Shown: positions 1-5,462 of the stretch, one piece after another | Numbering within the stretch: position 1 is the stretch's first letter | How the letters are laid out: each line of letters starts with the position of its first letter | Source: ZC4RG30 sp039800965 | GTDB lineage: Bacteria; Pseudomonadota; Gammaproteobacteria; Steroidobacterales; Steroidobacteraceae | DNA: 5,462 nt | NCBI GenBank assembly: GCA_039800965.1 | Contig: JBDLPS010000071.1 | Coordinates: forward strand, 1-5,462 | Reading direction: 5' to 3' | Translations under genes and position numbers: made by a program | Notes under the pieces: model-generated | What the model saw: only the letters and a program-made list of their open reading frames with translations | The model's database searches: none | What the model was told of the DNA's origin: nothing

Positions 1-1047
1 GTAACCTTCGCGCTCCGCGATACGCAGGTCGCGCCGCAGGTCCGGCAGCAGTTCGTTGCGCAGGATGTTCGCAGGCACGTCCCAGTAAGGCCTGAACACC
101 ACCTGCCTGATGTCCGCGGAGAACACCGGCGTCCGGAAACGCGGGAACGTACGGCCCACGATGACGTTCATCGCAGTCATCGCCTGCTCGCTGTCACCCG
201 GCCCCTTGAAGGCATACAGCCGGAACTGCGGGATGTTAACCACGATGAAAGGACCATCCGGGGGCGGTGGCAGCCACCGCACCCGTTCCATCGCAAGCTC
301 GATCTGCCTCACCCGCCGGGCGAGCGGCACGTTGAGTTCGCGCCAGGTCGAGGCGCCCAGCACGCCATCGGCGGCCAGGCCATGGCGCGCCTGGAAGCGC
401 GACAGCGCATCGGCGAGACCGGCATCGAAACCATCCTGGCCCGCTGCCGATGCCGTCTCGAGATCCCCCAGCTGCACCAGGCGCTGCCGCAACAGCCCGG
501 CATCGGCATAAGGCTCCCCTGCGGCCACGCGCCGCGACGGCAGCTTTGGCAGGGGCACATCGGGCCCCGCTTCGGCGAGCCGGCGATAACGCGCAAGCGC
601 CTGCTTCAGCAACACGAAATGCCGGTACCGCGGCTCGTGCGCGTCCAGCAGCGCAGCGACATCGCCTGCCCTGGCCAGCGCGCGGAGCGTGGATGCGGCG
701 TCCAGCGCCGCACGCCGCGGCGGCAATGCATGACCAGCCTCCTGCGGCGCGACATGACCACGCTCCAGGTGCGTGACGAAGCGCGCGACCGCCTGCGAGA
801 ACCGTCGTTCGAAATCGGCGGGATCAACACCGGCAACCGGCACCGGCAATTCGTAATCAAGCGGATCGAGGCCCCGACGACGGGCCTGCAACATCTCCTC
901 GCGCAGGGCTTCCGCGGCCTGCGTGAGATGGCCCTGCGCGTCAGTCCAGAGTCGGGAAGGCGGCGGCTCCGCGGCGAGGACGGGGAGCGCGCAGTGCAGG
1001 AACAAGGACAGGCCGACGATACGTCGCAACATGTGCATGGGCTTCAT
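1..1047 (-). CDS. L,D-transpeptidase, YcbB/LdtD-like, N-terminal 349 residues (3' end outside window)
   Basis: Secreted peptidoglycan L,D-transpeptidase, cut by the left edge of the window. The frame is open from ATG at 1047 to base 1. Residues 1-26 form a signal peptide: a basic n-region (LRR), a hydrophobic core (IVGLSLFLHCALPVL) and an AA|E cleavage region. A helical N-terminal domain follows. A PG_binding_1-type domain lies at about 178-238, with F218-Q219, H222-G223 and D227-G228. The start of a YkuD catalytic domain begins near residue 267 (VVNIPQFRLYAF, later NVIVGR, TPVFS and PYWDVPANI). This domain order and the PYWDVP block are typical of YcbB/LdtD enzymes, which form 3-3 (mDAP-mDAP) crosslinks in the periplasm. 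The SHGC active-site motif would lie further left, so activity cannot be judged here. The start is uncertain. In-frame ATGs occur at 1047, 1038 and 1032, none with a good Shine-Dalgarno. The one at 1032 gives the tidiest signal peptide, and a TTG at 1065 has GAGG 5 nt upstream. The family call is firm; the exact linkage formed is inferred. Confidence 0.88.
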   Translation of the reverse strand, partial: MKPMHMLRRIVGLSLFLHCALPVLAAEPPPSRLWTDAQGHLTQAAEALREEMLQARRRGLDPLDYELPVPVAGVDPADFERRFSQAVARFVTHLERGHVAPQEAGHALPPRRAALDAASTLRALARAGDVAALLDAHEPRYRHFVLLKQALARYRRLAEAGPDVPLPKLPSRRVAAGEPYADAGLLRQRLVQLGDLETASAAGQDGFDAGLADALSRFQARHGLAADGVLGASTWRELNVPLARRVRQIELAMERVRWLPPPPDGPFIVVNIPQFRLYAFKGPGDSEQAMTAMNVIVGRTFPRFRTPVFSADIRQVVFRPYWDVPANILRNELLPDLRRDLRIAEREGY

Positions 1048-1092
1048 TCTAAGATACCGGGACAACAACGCCTCACGAGGACTGGAACGGCC
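1048..1092. promoter_or_regulatory. Compact divergent intergenic region between the L,D-transpeptidase and SDR genes
   Basis: These 45 bp separate two divergently transcribed genes and must hold, or overlap, both start signals. On the plus strand GAGGA at 1077-1081 is a reasonable Shine-Dalgarno for the SDR ATG at 1093, with an 11-nt spacer; GGAA at 1084-1087 is a closer alternative. CCTC-AC-GAGG at 1071-1080 is an interrupted palindrome, so GAGG also appears on the minus strand. Possible -10 elements are TAAGAT (1050-1055, plus), TATCTT (1056-1051, minus) and TAGAAT (1051-1046, minus). None has a convincing -35 at 16-18 bp, so no promoter is assigned. The minus-strand -10 candidates lie so close to the ATG at 1047 that a start at 1038 or 1032, or transcription from further upstream inside the SDR gene, would be needed. 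Confidence 0.4.
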
Positions 1093-1851
1093 ATGGCGAG
1101 ATTCACCGGCAAGAGTGTCATCGTGACGGGCGGCGCATCGGGCATCGGGCGCTCCACGGCCCTCGCTTTCGCTGCCGAGGGGGCGAAGGTCATGGTGGCG
1201 GACCAGAACGGGGCCGGCGCCGAAGCGGTCGCCGAGGCCATCCGGGCGGCGGGCGGCATGGCTGCGTCTTTTCGCGCCGACATCAGCCTGTATGCGGACT
1301 GCCAGGCCCTGGTCGACCACGCGGCGACACGTTTCGGCGGCCTGCACGTGGCGTTCAACAACGCCGGCATCCCCGGTTCCATGACCAAGGCCGTGCACGA
1401 ATACGACCTCGAGGAATGGAACCGCATGATCACCGTGAACCTCACCGGCGTGTTCCACTCCCTGAAGGCCGAGGTGCCCGCGATGCTTGCCTCCGGCGGC
1501 GGCGCGATCATCAACACCGCCTCGGTGGCAAGCATCGTGGCAGCGCAGAACATGGCCTCCTATGTCACGGCCAAGCACGGCGTGCTCGGCCTGACCAAGG
1601 CCGCGGCGCTGGACCTGATCGGCCAGGGTATCCGCGTGAACGCCGTCTGCCCCGGGGCGGTGCGCACGGCGATGCTGGAACCCGCCCTGCAGATCCCGGA
1701 AATCAAGGCCAAGATGGAGTCGGATCACCCGATCGGGCGCACGGCCGAACCGGAAGAAATCGCGAAGATCGTGCTGTTCCTCGCCTCGAACGAGGCGAGC
1801 TTTATCGTGGGCCACGGCCTCACGGCTGATGGCGGCGTCGTCCTGAAGTAG
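1093..1851 (+). CDS. Classical short-chain dehydrogenase/reductase, probably NAD(H)-dependent
   Basis: Cytosolic SDR oxidoreductase of 252 residues, the usual length for classical SDRs. The Rossmann nucleotide motif TGGASGIG spans T12-G19. D37 at the end of strand beta-2 favours NAD(H) over NADP(H). D63-I64 contacts the adenine, and NNAG is at 89-92. The catalytic tetrad is complete: N116, S144, Y157 and K161 (YVTAK). The PG motif (CPGAVRT, 186-192) and the C-terminal ADGG block are present. From memory, the NNAGIPG, HPIGR and ASFIVG stretches resemble the LinC/cyclopentanol dehydrogenase-like group, but the substrate cannot be assigned. The start is the ATG at 1093, which puts the glycine motif at residue 12 as usual and has GAGGA upstream. 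The frame stays open far upstream, but that extension is antisense to the transpeptidase gene. The gene stands alone on the plus strand, divergent from the transpeptidase and converging on purA, so it is probably monocistronic. Family confidence is very high; role unknown. Confidence 0.95.
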   Translation: MARFTGKSVIVTGGASGIGRSTALAFAAEGAKVMVADQNGAGAEAVAEAIRAAGGMAASFRADISLYADCQALVDHAATRFGGLHVAFNNAGIPGSMTKAVHEYDLEEWNRMITVNLTGVFHSLKAEVPAMLASGGGAIINTASVASIVAAQNMASYVTAKHGVLGLTKAAALDLIGQGIRVNAVCPGAVRTAMLEPALQIPEIKAKMESDHPIGRTAEPEEIAKIVLFLASNEASFIVGHGLTADGGVVLK

Positions 1852-1858
1852 ACGCCGC
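1832..1858. terminator. Inverted repeat over the SDR stop codon, possible weak bidirectional terminator
   Basis: GCGGCGTC (1832-1839) and GACGCCGC (1851-1858) are perfect 8-bp inverted arms around an 11-nt loop. The right arm begins with the last base of the SDR stop codon. The site lies between convergent genes (SDR and purA, stop codons 21 bp apart), where a shared terminator would be expected. Neither strand has a T-tract after the stem, so this is not a canonical intrinsic terminator. Arms this GC-rich can arise by chance in such DNA. The structure is seen directly; terminator function is inferred. Confidence 0.4.
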
Positions 1859-1872
1859 GCTGGCCCACCCCG

Positions 1873-3165
1873 TCAGTCGAAGGGGTGGTGCAGGACGATG
1901 GTCTGGTCGCGATCCGGGCCCGTCGAGATGATGTCGACCGGCACGCCCACCAGCTCCTCGAGGCGCTTGAGGTAACGGCGCGCGTTTTCAGGCAGCGCGT
2001 CGTACCGCGTCACGCCCACGGTGGAATCCTTCCAGCCCGGGTGCTCCTCGTAGATCGGCTCCACGTCGGCGAAGGCATCCGCGAACAGCGGCGGCTCGGA
2101 CATGACCTGGTCGCCCATGCGGTAGCCGGTGCAGACGCGGATGGTCTCGAGGCCATCGAGCACGTCCAGCTTCGTGATGCACAGGCCCGATACGCTCGAA
2201 TGGATGACCGAACGGCGCAGCGCGACCGCGTCGAACCAGCCGCAGCGGCGCGCACGACCCGTGACCGACCCGAACTCATGACCGACGCGCGCGAGATGCT
2301 CGCCATCCGCATCGAAGAGCTCGGTGGGGAACGGACCGGCGCCGACGCGCGTGGTGTAGGCCTTCACGATGCCCAGCACGTAATCGAAGGCGCGAGGCCC
2401 GAGGCCTGTGCCCGTCGATGCGCCGCCCGCCGTGGTGTTGGACGAAGTGACGAAAGGATAGGTGCCGTGGTCGACGTCGAGCATGGCGCCCTGCGCGCCC
2501 TCGAACATCACGTTGGCGCCCTGCGCACGCAACGCGGCCAGCTCCTGCGTCACGTCGATGACCAGCGGCTTGATGCGTTCGCCCTGCGCGAGCAGCGCGT
2601 CGAGGGTCTGCTGGAAATCGATGGCCGGCAGCTTGAAGTAGTGCTGCAGCACGAAATTGTGGAAGTCGAGCACCTCGCCCAGCTTCGCGGCGAACTTCTC
2701 GCGCTGGAAGAGATCGGCCACGCGCAGCGCGCGACGGGCGACCTTGTCCTCGTAGGCAGGGCCGATGCCACGGCCGGTAGTGCCGATCGCGTTCACGCCG
2801 CGTGCGGCTTCGCGCGCGCGATCGAGGGCGATGTGCGACGGCAGGATCAGCGGGCAGCCCGGGCTGATGCGCAGGCGCTCGAAGACAGGCACGCCCTTGT
2901 CGATCAGCGTCTGCGATTCCTTGAGCAGCGCCTCCAGCGAGATCACCACGCCATTGCCGATGAGGCAACGCGTGTTGTCGCGGAGGATGCCCGACGGGAT
3001 CAGGGACAGCACGTGCTTCTGGCCACCGATGACCAGCGTGTGGCCGGCATTGTGGCCGCCCTGGAAGCGGGCGACGGCGGCAGCGCGCTCGGTGAGCAGG
3101 TCCACGACCTTGCCCTTGCCCTCATCGCCCCACTGCGTGCCGATGACTACGACGAAACGTCCCAT
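1873..3165 (-). CDS. purA: Adenylosuccinate synthetase
   Basis: Cytosolic enzyme of de novo purine synthesis. It joins IMP and aspartate, using GTP, to form adenylosuccinate, the committed step toward AMP. The protein has 430 residues against about 432 in E. coli, and is complete. Visible hallmarks are the N-terminal signature QWGDEGKGK (11-19) with catalytic D14; GGHNAGHT with catalytic H42; the IMP-binding loop GTTGRGIGPAYEDK (128-141); the STGTGLGP segment; R304 and R306 in TGRARRCGW; the guanine-specificity motif TKLD (331-334); and a conserved C-terminal STGPDRDQTI. ATG at 3165 is fixed by the conserved MGRFVVVIGTQWGDEG beginning. Only a weak AGAAG-type ribosome site precedes it, about 4-5 nt away. 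The gene lies 45 nt downstream of hflC on the same strand, so it is probably read from the hfl transcript, perhaps with extra initiation in the gap. No residue expected for catalysis is missing. Confidence 0.99.
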   Translation of the reverse strand: MGRFVVVIGTQWGDEGKGKVVDLLTERAAAVARFQGGHNAGHTLVIGGQKHVLSLIPSGILRDNTRCLIGNGVVISLEALLKESQTLIDKGVPVFERLRISPGCPLILPSHIALDRAREAARGVNAIGTTGRGIGPAYEDKVARRALRVADLFQREKFAAKLGEVLDFHNFVLQHYFKLPAIDFQQTLDALLAQGERIKPLVIDVTQELAALRAQGANVMFEGAQGAMLDVDHGTYPFVTSSNTTAGGASTGTGLGPRAFDYVLGIVKAYTTRVGAGPFPTELFDADGEHLARVGHEFGSVTGRARRCGWFDAVALRRSVIHSSVSGLCITKLDVLDGLETIRVCTGYRMGDQVMSEPPLFADAFADVEPIYEEHPGWKDSTVGVTRYDALPENARRYLKRLEELVGVPVDIISTGPDRDQTIVLHHPFD

Positions 3166-3210
3166 GTGATTCTTCTTTGCGGTCTGGCGTAAAACAGCAG
3201 GCCGGCGCGA
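3166..3210 (-). other. hflC-purA intercistronic spacer
   Basis: This 45-nt gap lies between the hflC stop and the purA start. Read on the minus strand, it ends in an A-rich stretch with GAAGAA 4 nt before the purA ATG, which is the only ribosome-site candidate. TTTTAC near the middle is a poor -10 with no matching -35. No stable hairpin with a T-tract was seen, so read-through from hflC into purA is likely. There is no room for the small DUF2065 gene or the hisZ-like gene that several gammaproteobacteria carry here. Confidence 0.5.
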
Positions 3211-4077
3211 TCAGCGTCGGCCAGGGGTCTTGAGGTACTTGAAGAACTCGCCCTCGGGGGCGACGACGAGCACGTCGCCGTCCTTCCCGAGTGCGTTGCG
3301 GTAGGCCTGCAGGCTCCGGTAGAAGCCGTAGAACTCCGGCGATTTTCCGTAGGCCGCCGCATAGATCTTGCCCGCAGCGGCATCGCCCTCGCCGCGCAGG
3401 CGCTGCGCATCGCGCTGCGAATCGGCCAGCAACTCGGTGCGCTTGCGATCCGCCTCGGCACGGATGCGCTCGGCTTCCGCGCTGCCTTCGGCACGGAGCC
3501 GGTTGCCCAGCGCGCGGAAGCTCTCCTGCATGCGCTGGTATACCGATCCGCTGACCTCGTCAGGCAGGTCGATGCGCTGCACGCGGACGTCCACCAGCTC
3601 GATGCCGAGCTCCTTCACCGATTCGCTGGCGCGGCCGAACATGTCGCCGGTGAAGGCCGTGCGCTCGGCGACGACGATCTCCTGCAGCGTGCGACGCGCG
3701 ACGACGCTCTTGATGCCGTCCTTGACGATCTCGCCGAGGCGCGAACCCGCGACATCCTCGAGGCCGCCCGTGGTGCGGTAGTAGTGGCCCACGTCCTTGA
3801 TGCGCCACTTCACGTAGAAGTCGACGATGAGGCCCTTGTTCTCGCTCGTGAGGAAGGTCTCGCCCTGATAGTTCTGCGTCACCACGCGGCGTTCGAACTT
3901 CACCACCTGGTCGACGAATGGCGCCTTGAGGTGCAGGCCCGGCCCGTACTGGGGCCCCTTGATCTCGCCGAACTGGGTGCGGATCGCGACCTGGGTTTCC
4001 TTGACCTGGAACATCGACGTGAGCGCGACGAGGCCGGCTACGACCAGGACGGCGACGACGGGGGTGCGCAGCGGCAT
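3211..4077 (-). CDS. hflC: HflC, SPFH-domain modulator of FtsH protease
   Basis: Inner-membrane protein that pairs with HflK in a large periplasmic cage around the AAA protease FtsH and modulates which membrane proteins it degrades. The protein has 288 residues, shorter than E. coli HflC (334) but with all family blocks. A single N-terminal membrane anchor spans about residues 5-23 (a V/A/L-rich run). The SPFH/band-7 domain follows from VKETQVAIRTQFGEI and includes PGLHLKAPFVDQV and VDFYVKWRI. An Ala/Glu/Arg-rich coiled coil spans about 190-240 (AEAERIRAEADRKRTELLAD). The characteristic ending includes FYGFYRSLQAYR and EFFKYLKTP. The start ATG overlaps the hflK stop by one base, with a strong GGGGAG ribosome site 7 nt upstream. 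The two proteins are therefore probably made in matched amounts by translational coupling. purA follows on the same strand. Confidence 0.97.
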   Translation of the reverse strand: MPLRTPVVAVLVVAGLVALTSMFQVKETQVAIRTQFGEIKGPQYGPGLHLKAPFVDQVVKFERRVVTQNYQGETFLTSENKGLIVDFYVKWRIKDVGHYYRTTGGLEDVAGSRLGEIVKDGIKSVVARRTLQEIVVAERTAFTGDMFGRASESVKELGIELVDVRVQRIDLPDEVSGSVYQRMQESFRALGNRLRAEGSAEAERIRAEADRKRTELLADSQRDAQRLRGEGDAAAGKIYAAAYGKSPEFYGFYRSLQAYRNALGKDGDVLVVAPEGEFFKYLKTPGRR

Positions 4078-5219
4078 CAGCGTTCTCCCCGCGTACGGCC
4101 TTCGACCGTGATGGATTCCATTTCCTGCGTGGGCCGCGCCGCCGGCTGGGCGGGCGCGGGCTGCGCGGCGGGCGCCTGGTGGCGCTGCACGCCCTGCTCG
4201 ACGAGCTTGTCGAGCGGGAGGTAGATCATGTTGCCGCTTGCGCCGCCCTTCGCATCGAGGAAGACCTTCTTCGAGCGGCCGAGGATGGACTCGATCGCCT
4301 CGATGTACATGCGCTGGCGGGTGACTTCCGGCGCCTGCGAATACGCGCCGTAAATGCTGTTGAAGCGCGCGACGTCGCCCTCGGCGTTTGCCACCACCTG
4401 CGACTTGTAGGCTTCGGCGTCCTGCATGAGGCGCTGCGCGGCACCCTGCGCCTTGGGCAGGATGTCGTTGGCATAAGCCTGCGCTTCCTTGCTGAAGCGG
4501 TCGCGGTCCTCGATGGCCTTGTTCGCGTCGCGCTGCGAGGCAAGCACCGCCTCGGGCACCTGCACGTCGGTCAGGTTGACGCTGGTGACCCGCACGCCGG
4601 CGCTGTAACCATCCAGCGTGCGCTGGATGAGTTCACGCGTGTCCTCGGTGATCTTCTGGCGTGCGACGCCGAGCACCTGCTCGAGCCTGGCCTGGCCGAT
4701 GACTTCGCGGATCGCGCTCTCGCTCACTTCACGCAGCGTGGATTCCGGATCACGCACCTGGAAGAGCATCTTCACCGGGTCGCTGTACTGGAACTGGATC
4801 GCCGAACGGATCTCGACCAGGTTGACGTCCGCGGTGAGCATGCGCGAGCGGTACTCGACGCTGTTGACCTGCGAGACGTTGACCTTGGTGACCGATTCGA
4901 TCGGCCACGGCAACGCCCAGCCCAGGCCGGGATTGCGGACCGCGGTGAACTTGCCGAAACGCTGGATGACGGCGCGCTCGGACGCTTCGACCTGGAAGAA
5001 ACCCGTGGCGATCCAAAGCGCCGCCAGGCCGCCCAGGACAAGACCGGCAAGGGATCCGCTGGCGGCCTGCGGTGGCGGCTCGCTGCCGACCCCTCCGCTG
5101 CGCAGCATGGCCTCGAGGCGACGCTGCAGCATACGGAACGGGTGTTCGGCGGGCCGTCCCTGCTCGGGACGCTGCCCGCGGGGCGCGTCGTCGTTCTTTT
5201 CAGGCTCGTTCCAGGCCAT
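4077..5219 (-). CDS. hflK: HflK, SPFH-domain modulator of FtsH protease
   Basis: Partner of HflC in the HflKC inner-membrane complex that encloses FtsH. The protein has 380 residues. The conserved MAWNEP opening fixes the start at ATG 5219, preceded by GGGAA 4 nt away. The frame continues upstream to a TTG overlapping the hflX stop, but that extension is unlike HflK. Residues 7-55 are a polar, charged cytoplasmic tail rich in R, P, E and Q. A membrane segment spans about 57-75 (LAGLVLGGLAALWIATGFF). The SPFH domain begins with QVEASERAVIQRFGKF and carries PGLGWALPWPIE and the SAIREVIGQ block. A long Ala/Glu/Arg coiled coil follows (KEAQAYANDILPKAQGAAQR, then EGDVARFNSIYGAY). The conserved ERLYIE-like motif appears as RQRMYIEAIESILG, and MIYLPLDKLVEQG follows. 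The last 35 or so residues are a Pro/Ala/Gln-rich low-complexity tail, probably disordered. The gene has its own likely promoter at the hflX end. Confidence 0.98.
   Translation of the reverse strand: MAWNEPEKNDDAPRGQRPEQGRPAEHPFRMLQRRLEAMLRSGGVGSEPPPQAASGSLAGLVLGGLAALWIATGFFQVEASERAVIQRFGKFTAVRNPGLGWALPWPIESVTKVNVSQVNSVEYRSRMLTADVNLVEIRSAIQFQYSDPVKMLFQVRDPESTLREVSESAIREVIGQARLEQVLGVARQKITEDTRELIQRTLDGYSAGVRVTSVNLTDVQVPEAVLASQRDANKAIEDRDRFSKEAQAYANDILPKAQGAAQRLMQDAEAYKSQVVANAEGDVARFNSIYGAYSQAPEVTRQRMYIEAIESILGRSKKVFLDAKGGASGNMIYLPLDKLVEQGVQRHQAPAAQPAPAQPAARPTQEMESITVEGRTRGER
4085..4090 (-). promoter_or_regulatory. Strong ribosome binding site of hflC, inside hflK
   Basis: GGGGAG lies 7 nt before the hflC ATG, within the last codons of hflK. 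It is the best Shine-Dalgarno match in the window. Together with the TGATG stop/start overlap it supports re-initiation or direct initiation on hflC coupled to hflK translation. The site also confirms the start chosen for hflC. Confidence 0.75.
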
Positions 5220-5228
5220 AAATTTCCC

Positions 5229-5242
5229 GGGCCAGAGGGCCC
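5229..5242 (-). other. Short hairpin in the hflK leader, next to its ribosome site
   Basis: GGGCC and GGCCC form a 5-bp all-GC stem around a 4-nt loop (CTCT in the transcript). In the RNA predicted from the promoter at 5257-5285, the hairpin ends directly before the GGGAA ribosome site of hflK. It could affect ribosome access or mRNA stability. It is short, so a functional role is only a possibility. Confidence 0.35.
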
Positions 5243-5256
5243 AAATCCAACAGGCG

Positions 5257-5285
5257 ATTGTAGGTACCGGCGGGGGGTATCTCAA
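5257..5285 (-). promoter_or_regulatory. Near-consensus sigma70-type promoter for hflKC(-purA)
   Basis: Read on the minus strand, TTGAGA (5285-5280, 5 of 6 to TTGACA) and TACAAT (5262-5257, 5 of 6 to TATAAT) are separated by exactly 17 nt. The -35 overlaps the hflX TGA stop codon. Transcription would start near 5250, leaving a leader of about 30 nt before the hflK ATG at 5219. This would let hflK, hflC and probably purA be expressed apart from hfq-hflX. Both hexamers and the optimal spacing are seen directly; activity is inferred. Confidence 0.65.
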
Positions 5286-5462
5286 CCCGTCGGGGCGGGC
5301 TCGACCCGCACGCCTTCCTGGCGCTCGTACTGCGCCAGCTCCCCGTCCGGGAGGTCGACGGTGAGGTCGAAACCCTCCTCGGAGGGGCGCTCGGCAACGA
5401 CCACGCCGGCCTTGTAGAGGCGGGCCCGGGCGGCGCCAGCCGTCAGCGGCAGCCGCAACCGG
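5282..5462 (-). CDS. hflX: GTPase HflX, C-terminal 59 residues (5' end outside window)
   Basis: This is the 3' end of hflX, entering from the right edge and stopping at TGA 5284-5282. HflX is a ribosome-binding GTPase of the Obg-HflX superfamily; in E. coli it acts on stalled or stressed 70S ribosomes. Only the last 59 residues are present, lacking the GTPase motifs. They start RLRLPLTAGAARARLYKAG and continue through a VVAERPSEEGFDLTVDLP stretch. This matches the small C-terminal domain of HflX, where a basic LPL-x-(7-8)-RLY pattern is usual, and ends in a Pro-rich tail. The assignment rests on this pattern together with the conserved position directly upstream of hflK. hflK starts 62 nt downstream. 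Confidence 0.88.
   Translation of the reverse strand, partial: RLRLPLTAGAARARLYKAGVVVAERPSEEGFDLTVDLPDGELAQYERQEGVRVEPAPTG

Noticed and set aside
1..600. Small open frames on the plus strand and in another minus frame at the left end
   Set aside because: They overlap the transpeptidase frame, which is continuous from 1047 to 1 and carries a signal peptide, PG-binding domain and YkuD motifs.
382..1092. An open plus-strand frame that would extend the SDR upstream by 237 codons into a 489-residue protein
   Set aside because: The extension is antisense to the transpeptidase gene, is arginine-rich without domain character, and would place the SDR glycine motif far from its normal N-terminal position. 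ATG 1093 with GAGGA upstream fits the family.
1885..3192. A 435-codon open frame on the plus strand opposite purA
   Set aside because: It lies wholly antisense to a fully conserved purA. Its composition (R, D, H, E and L rich) is the usual mirror of GC-biased codons, and no domain is recognisable.
5220..5285. N-terminal extension of HflK by 22 residues starting at TTG 5285, overlapping the hflX stop
   Set aside because: The conserved HflK opening MAWNEP begins at ATG 5219, and the extension covers the likely promoter and leader hairpin.
4179..5417. A 412-codon open frame on the plus strand opposite hflK and the hflX end
   Set aside because: It is the shadow of a high-GC gene on the opposite strand, with no recognisable motifs; hflK is unambiguous.
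1..5462. Search for tRNA or rRNA genes, CRISPR repeats, IS ends, phage or defence genes
   Set aside because: Nothing matching was seen by eye. Apart from gaps of 62 bp or less, the window is filled by recognised genes, so no undescribed system is supported here.

Overview
The window looks like a conserved chromosomal region of a GC-rich gammaproteobacterium. The order hflX-hflK-hflC-purA is the arrangement found downstream of hfq in many members of that class. The strongly GC-biased third codon positions, and the long open frames antisense to real genes, fit a high-GC lineage, perhaps near the Xanthomonadales or Nevskiales. That placement is an inference from gene order and composition; no sequence search was possible.

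Layout from right to left, which is the direction of transcription for most genes (minus strand). The 3' end of hflX (5462-5282) is followed by hflK (5219-4077), hflC (4077-3211) and purA (3165-1873). hflK and hflC overlap by one base in a TGATG junction and are almost certainly translationally coupled. A near-consensus sigma70-type promoter (TTGAGA, 17-nt spacer, TACAAT) overlaps the hflX stop codon and would give hflKC and probably purA their own transcription start. Beyond purA, on the plus strand and converging on it, is a complete classical short-chain dehydrogenase/reductase (SDR) gene (1093-1851). To its left, divergent from it across only 45 bp, is the 5' part of a secreted L,D-transpeptidase gene of the YcbB/LdtD type (1047 to beyond position 1). 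The window ends before its catalytic cysteine.

Function. HflK and HflC form the inner-membrane SPFH complex that encloses and modulates the FtsH protease. HflX is a ribosome-associated GTPase involved in stress recovery of ribosomes. PurA commits IMP to AMP synthesis. The L,D-transpeptidase would make 3-3 crosslinks in periplasmic peptidoglycan or related linkages. The SDR has a complete catalytic set and an acidic residue predicting NAD(H) use, but its substrate cannot be read from the sequence.

Nearly every base is coding. The gaps are 45 bp (ldt/SDR), 21 bp (SDR/purA), 45 bp (purA/hflC) and 62 bp (hflK/hflX). I found no RNA genes, mobile elements, CRISPR arrays or phage genes, and nothing resembling a new biological system. 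The points worth a second look are mainly regulatory: the hflK promoter and leader hairpin, the compact divergent region, and an inverted repeat over the SDR stop codon.
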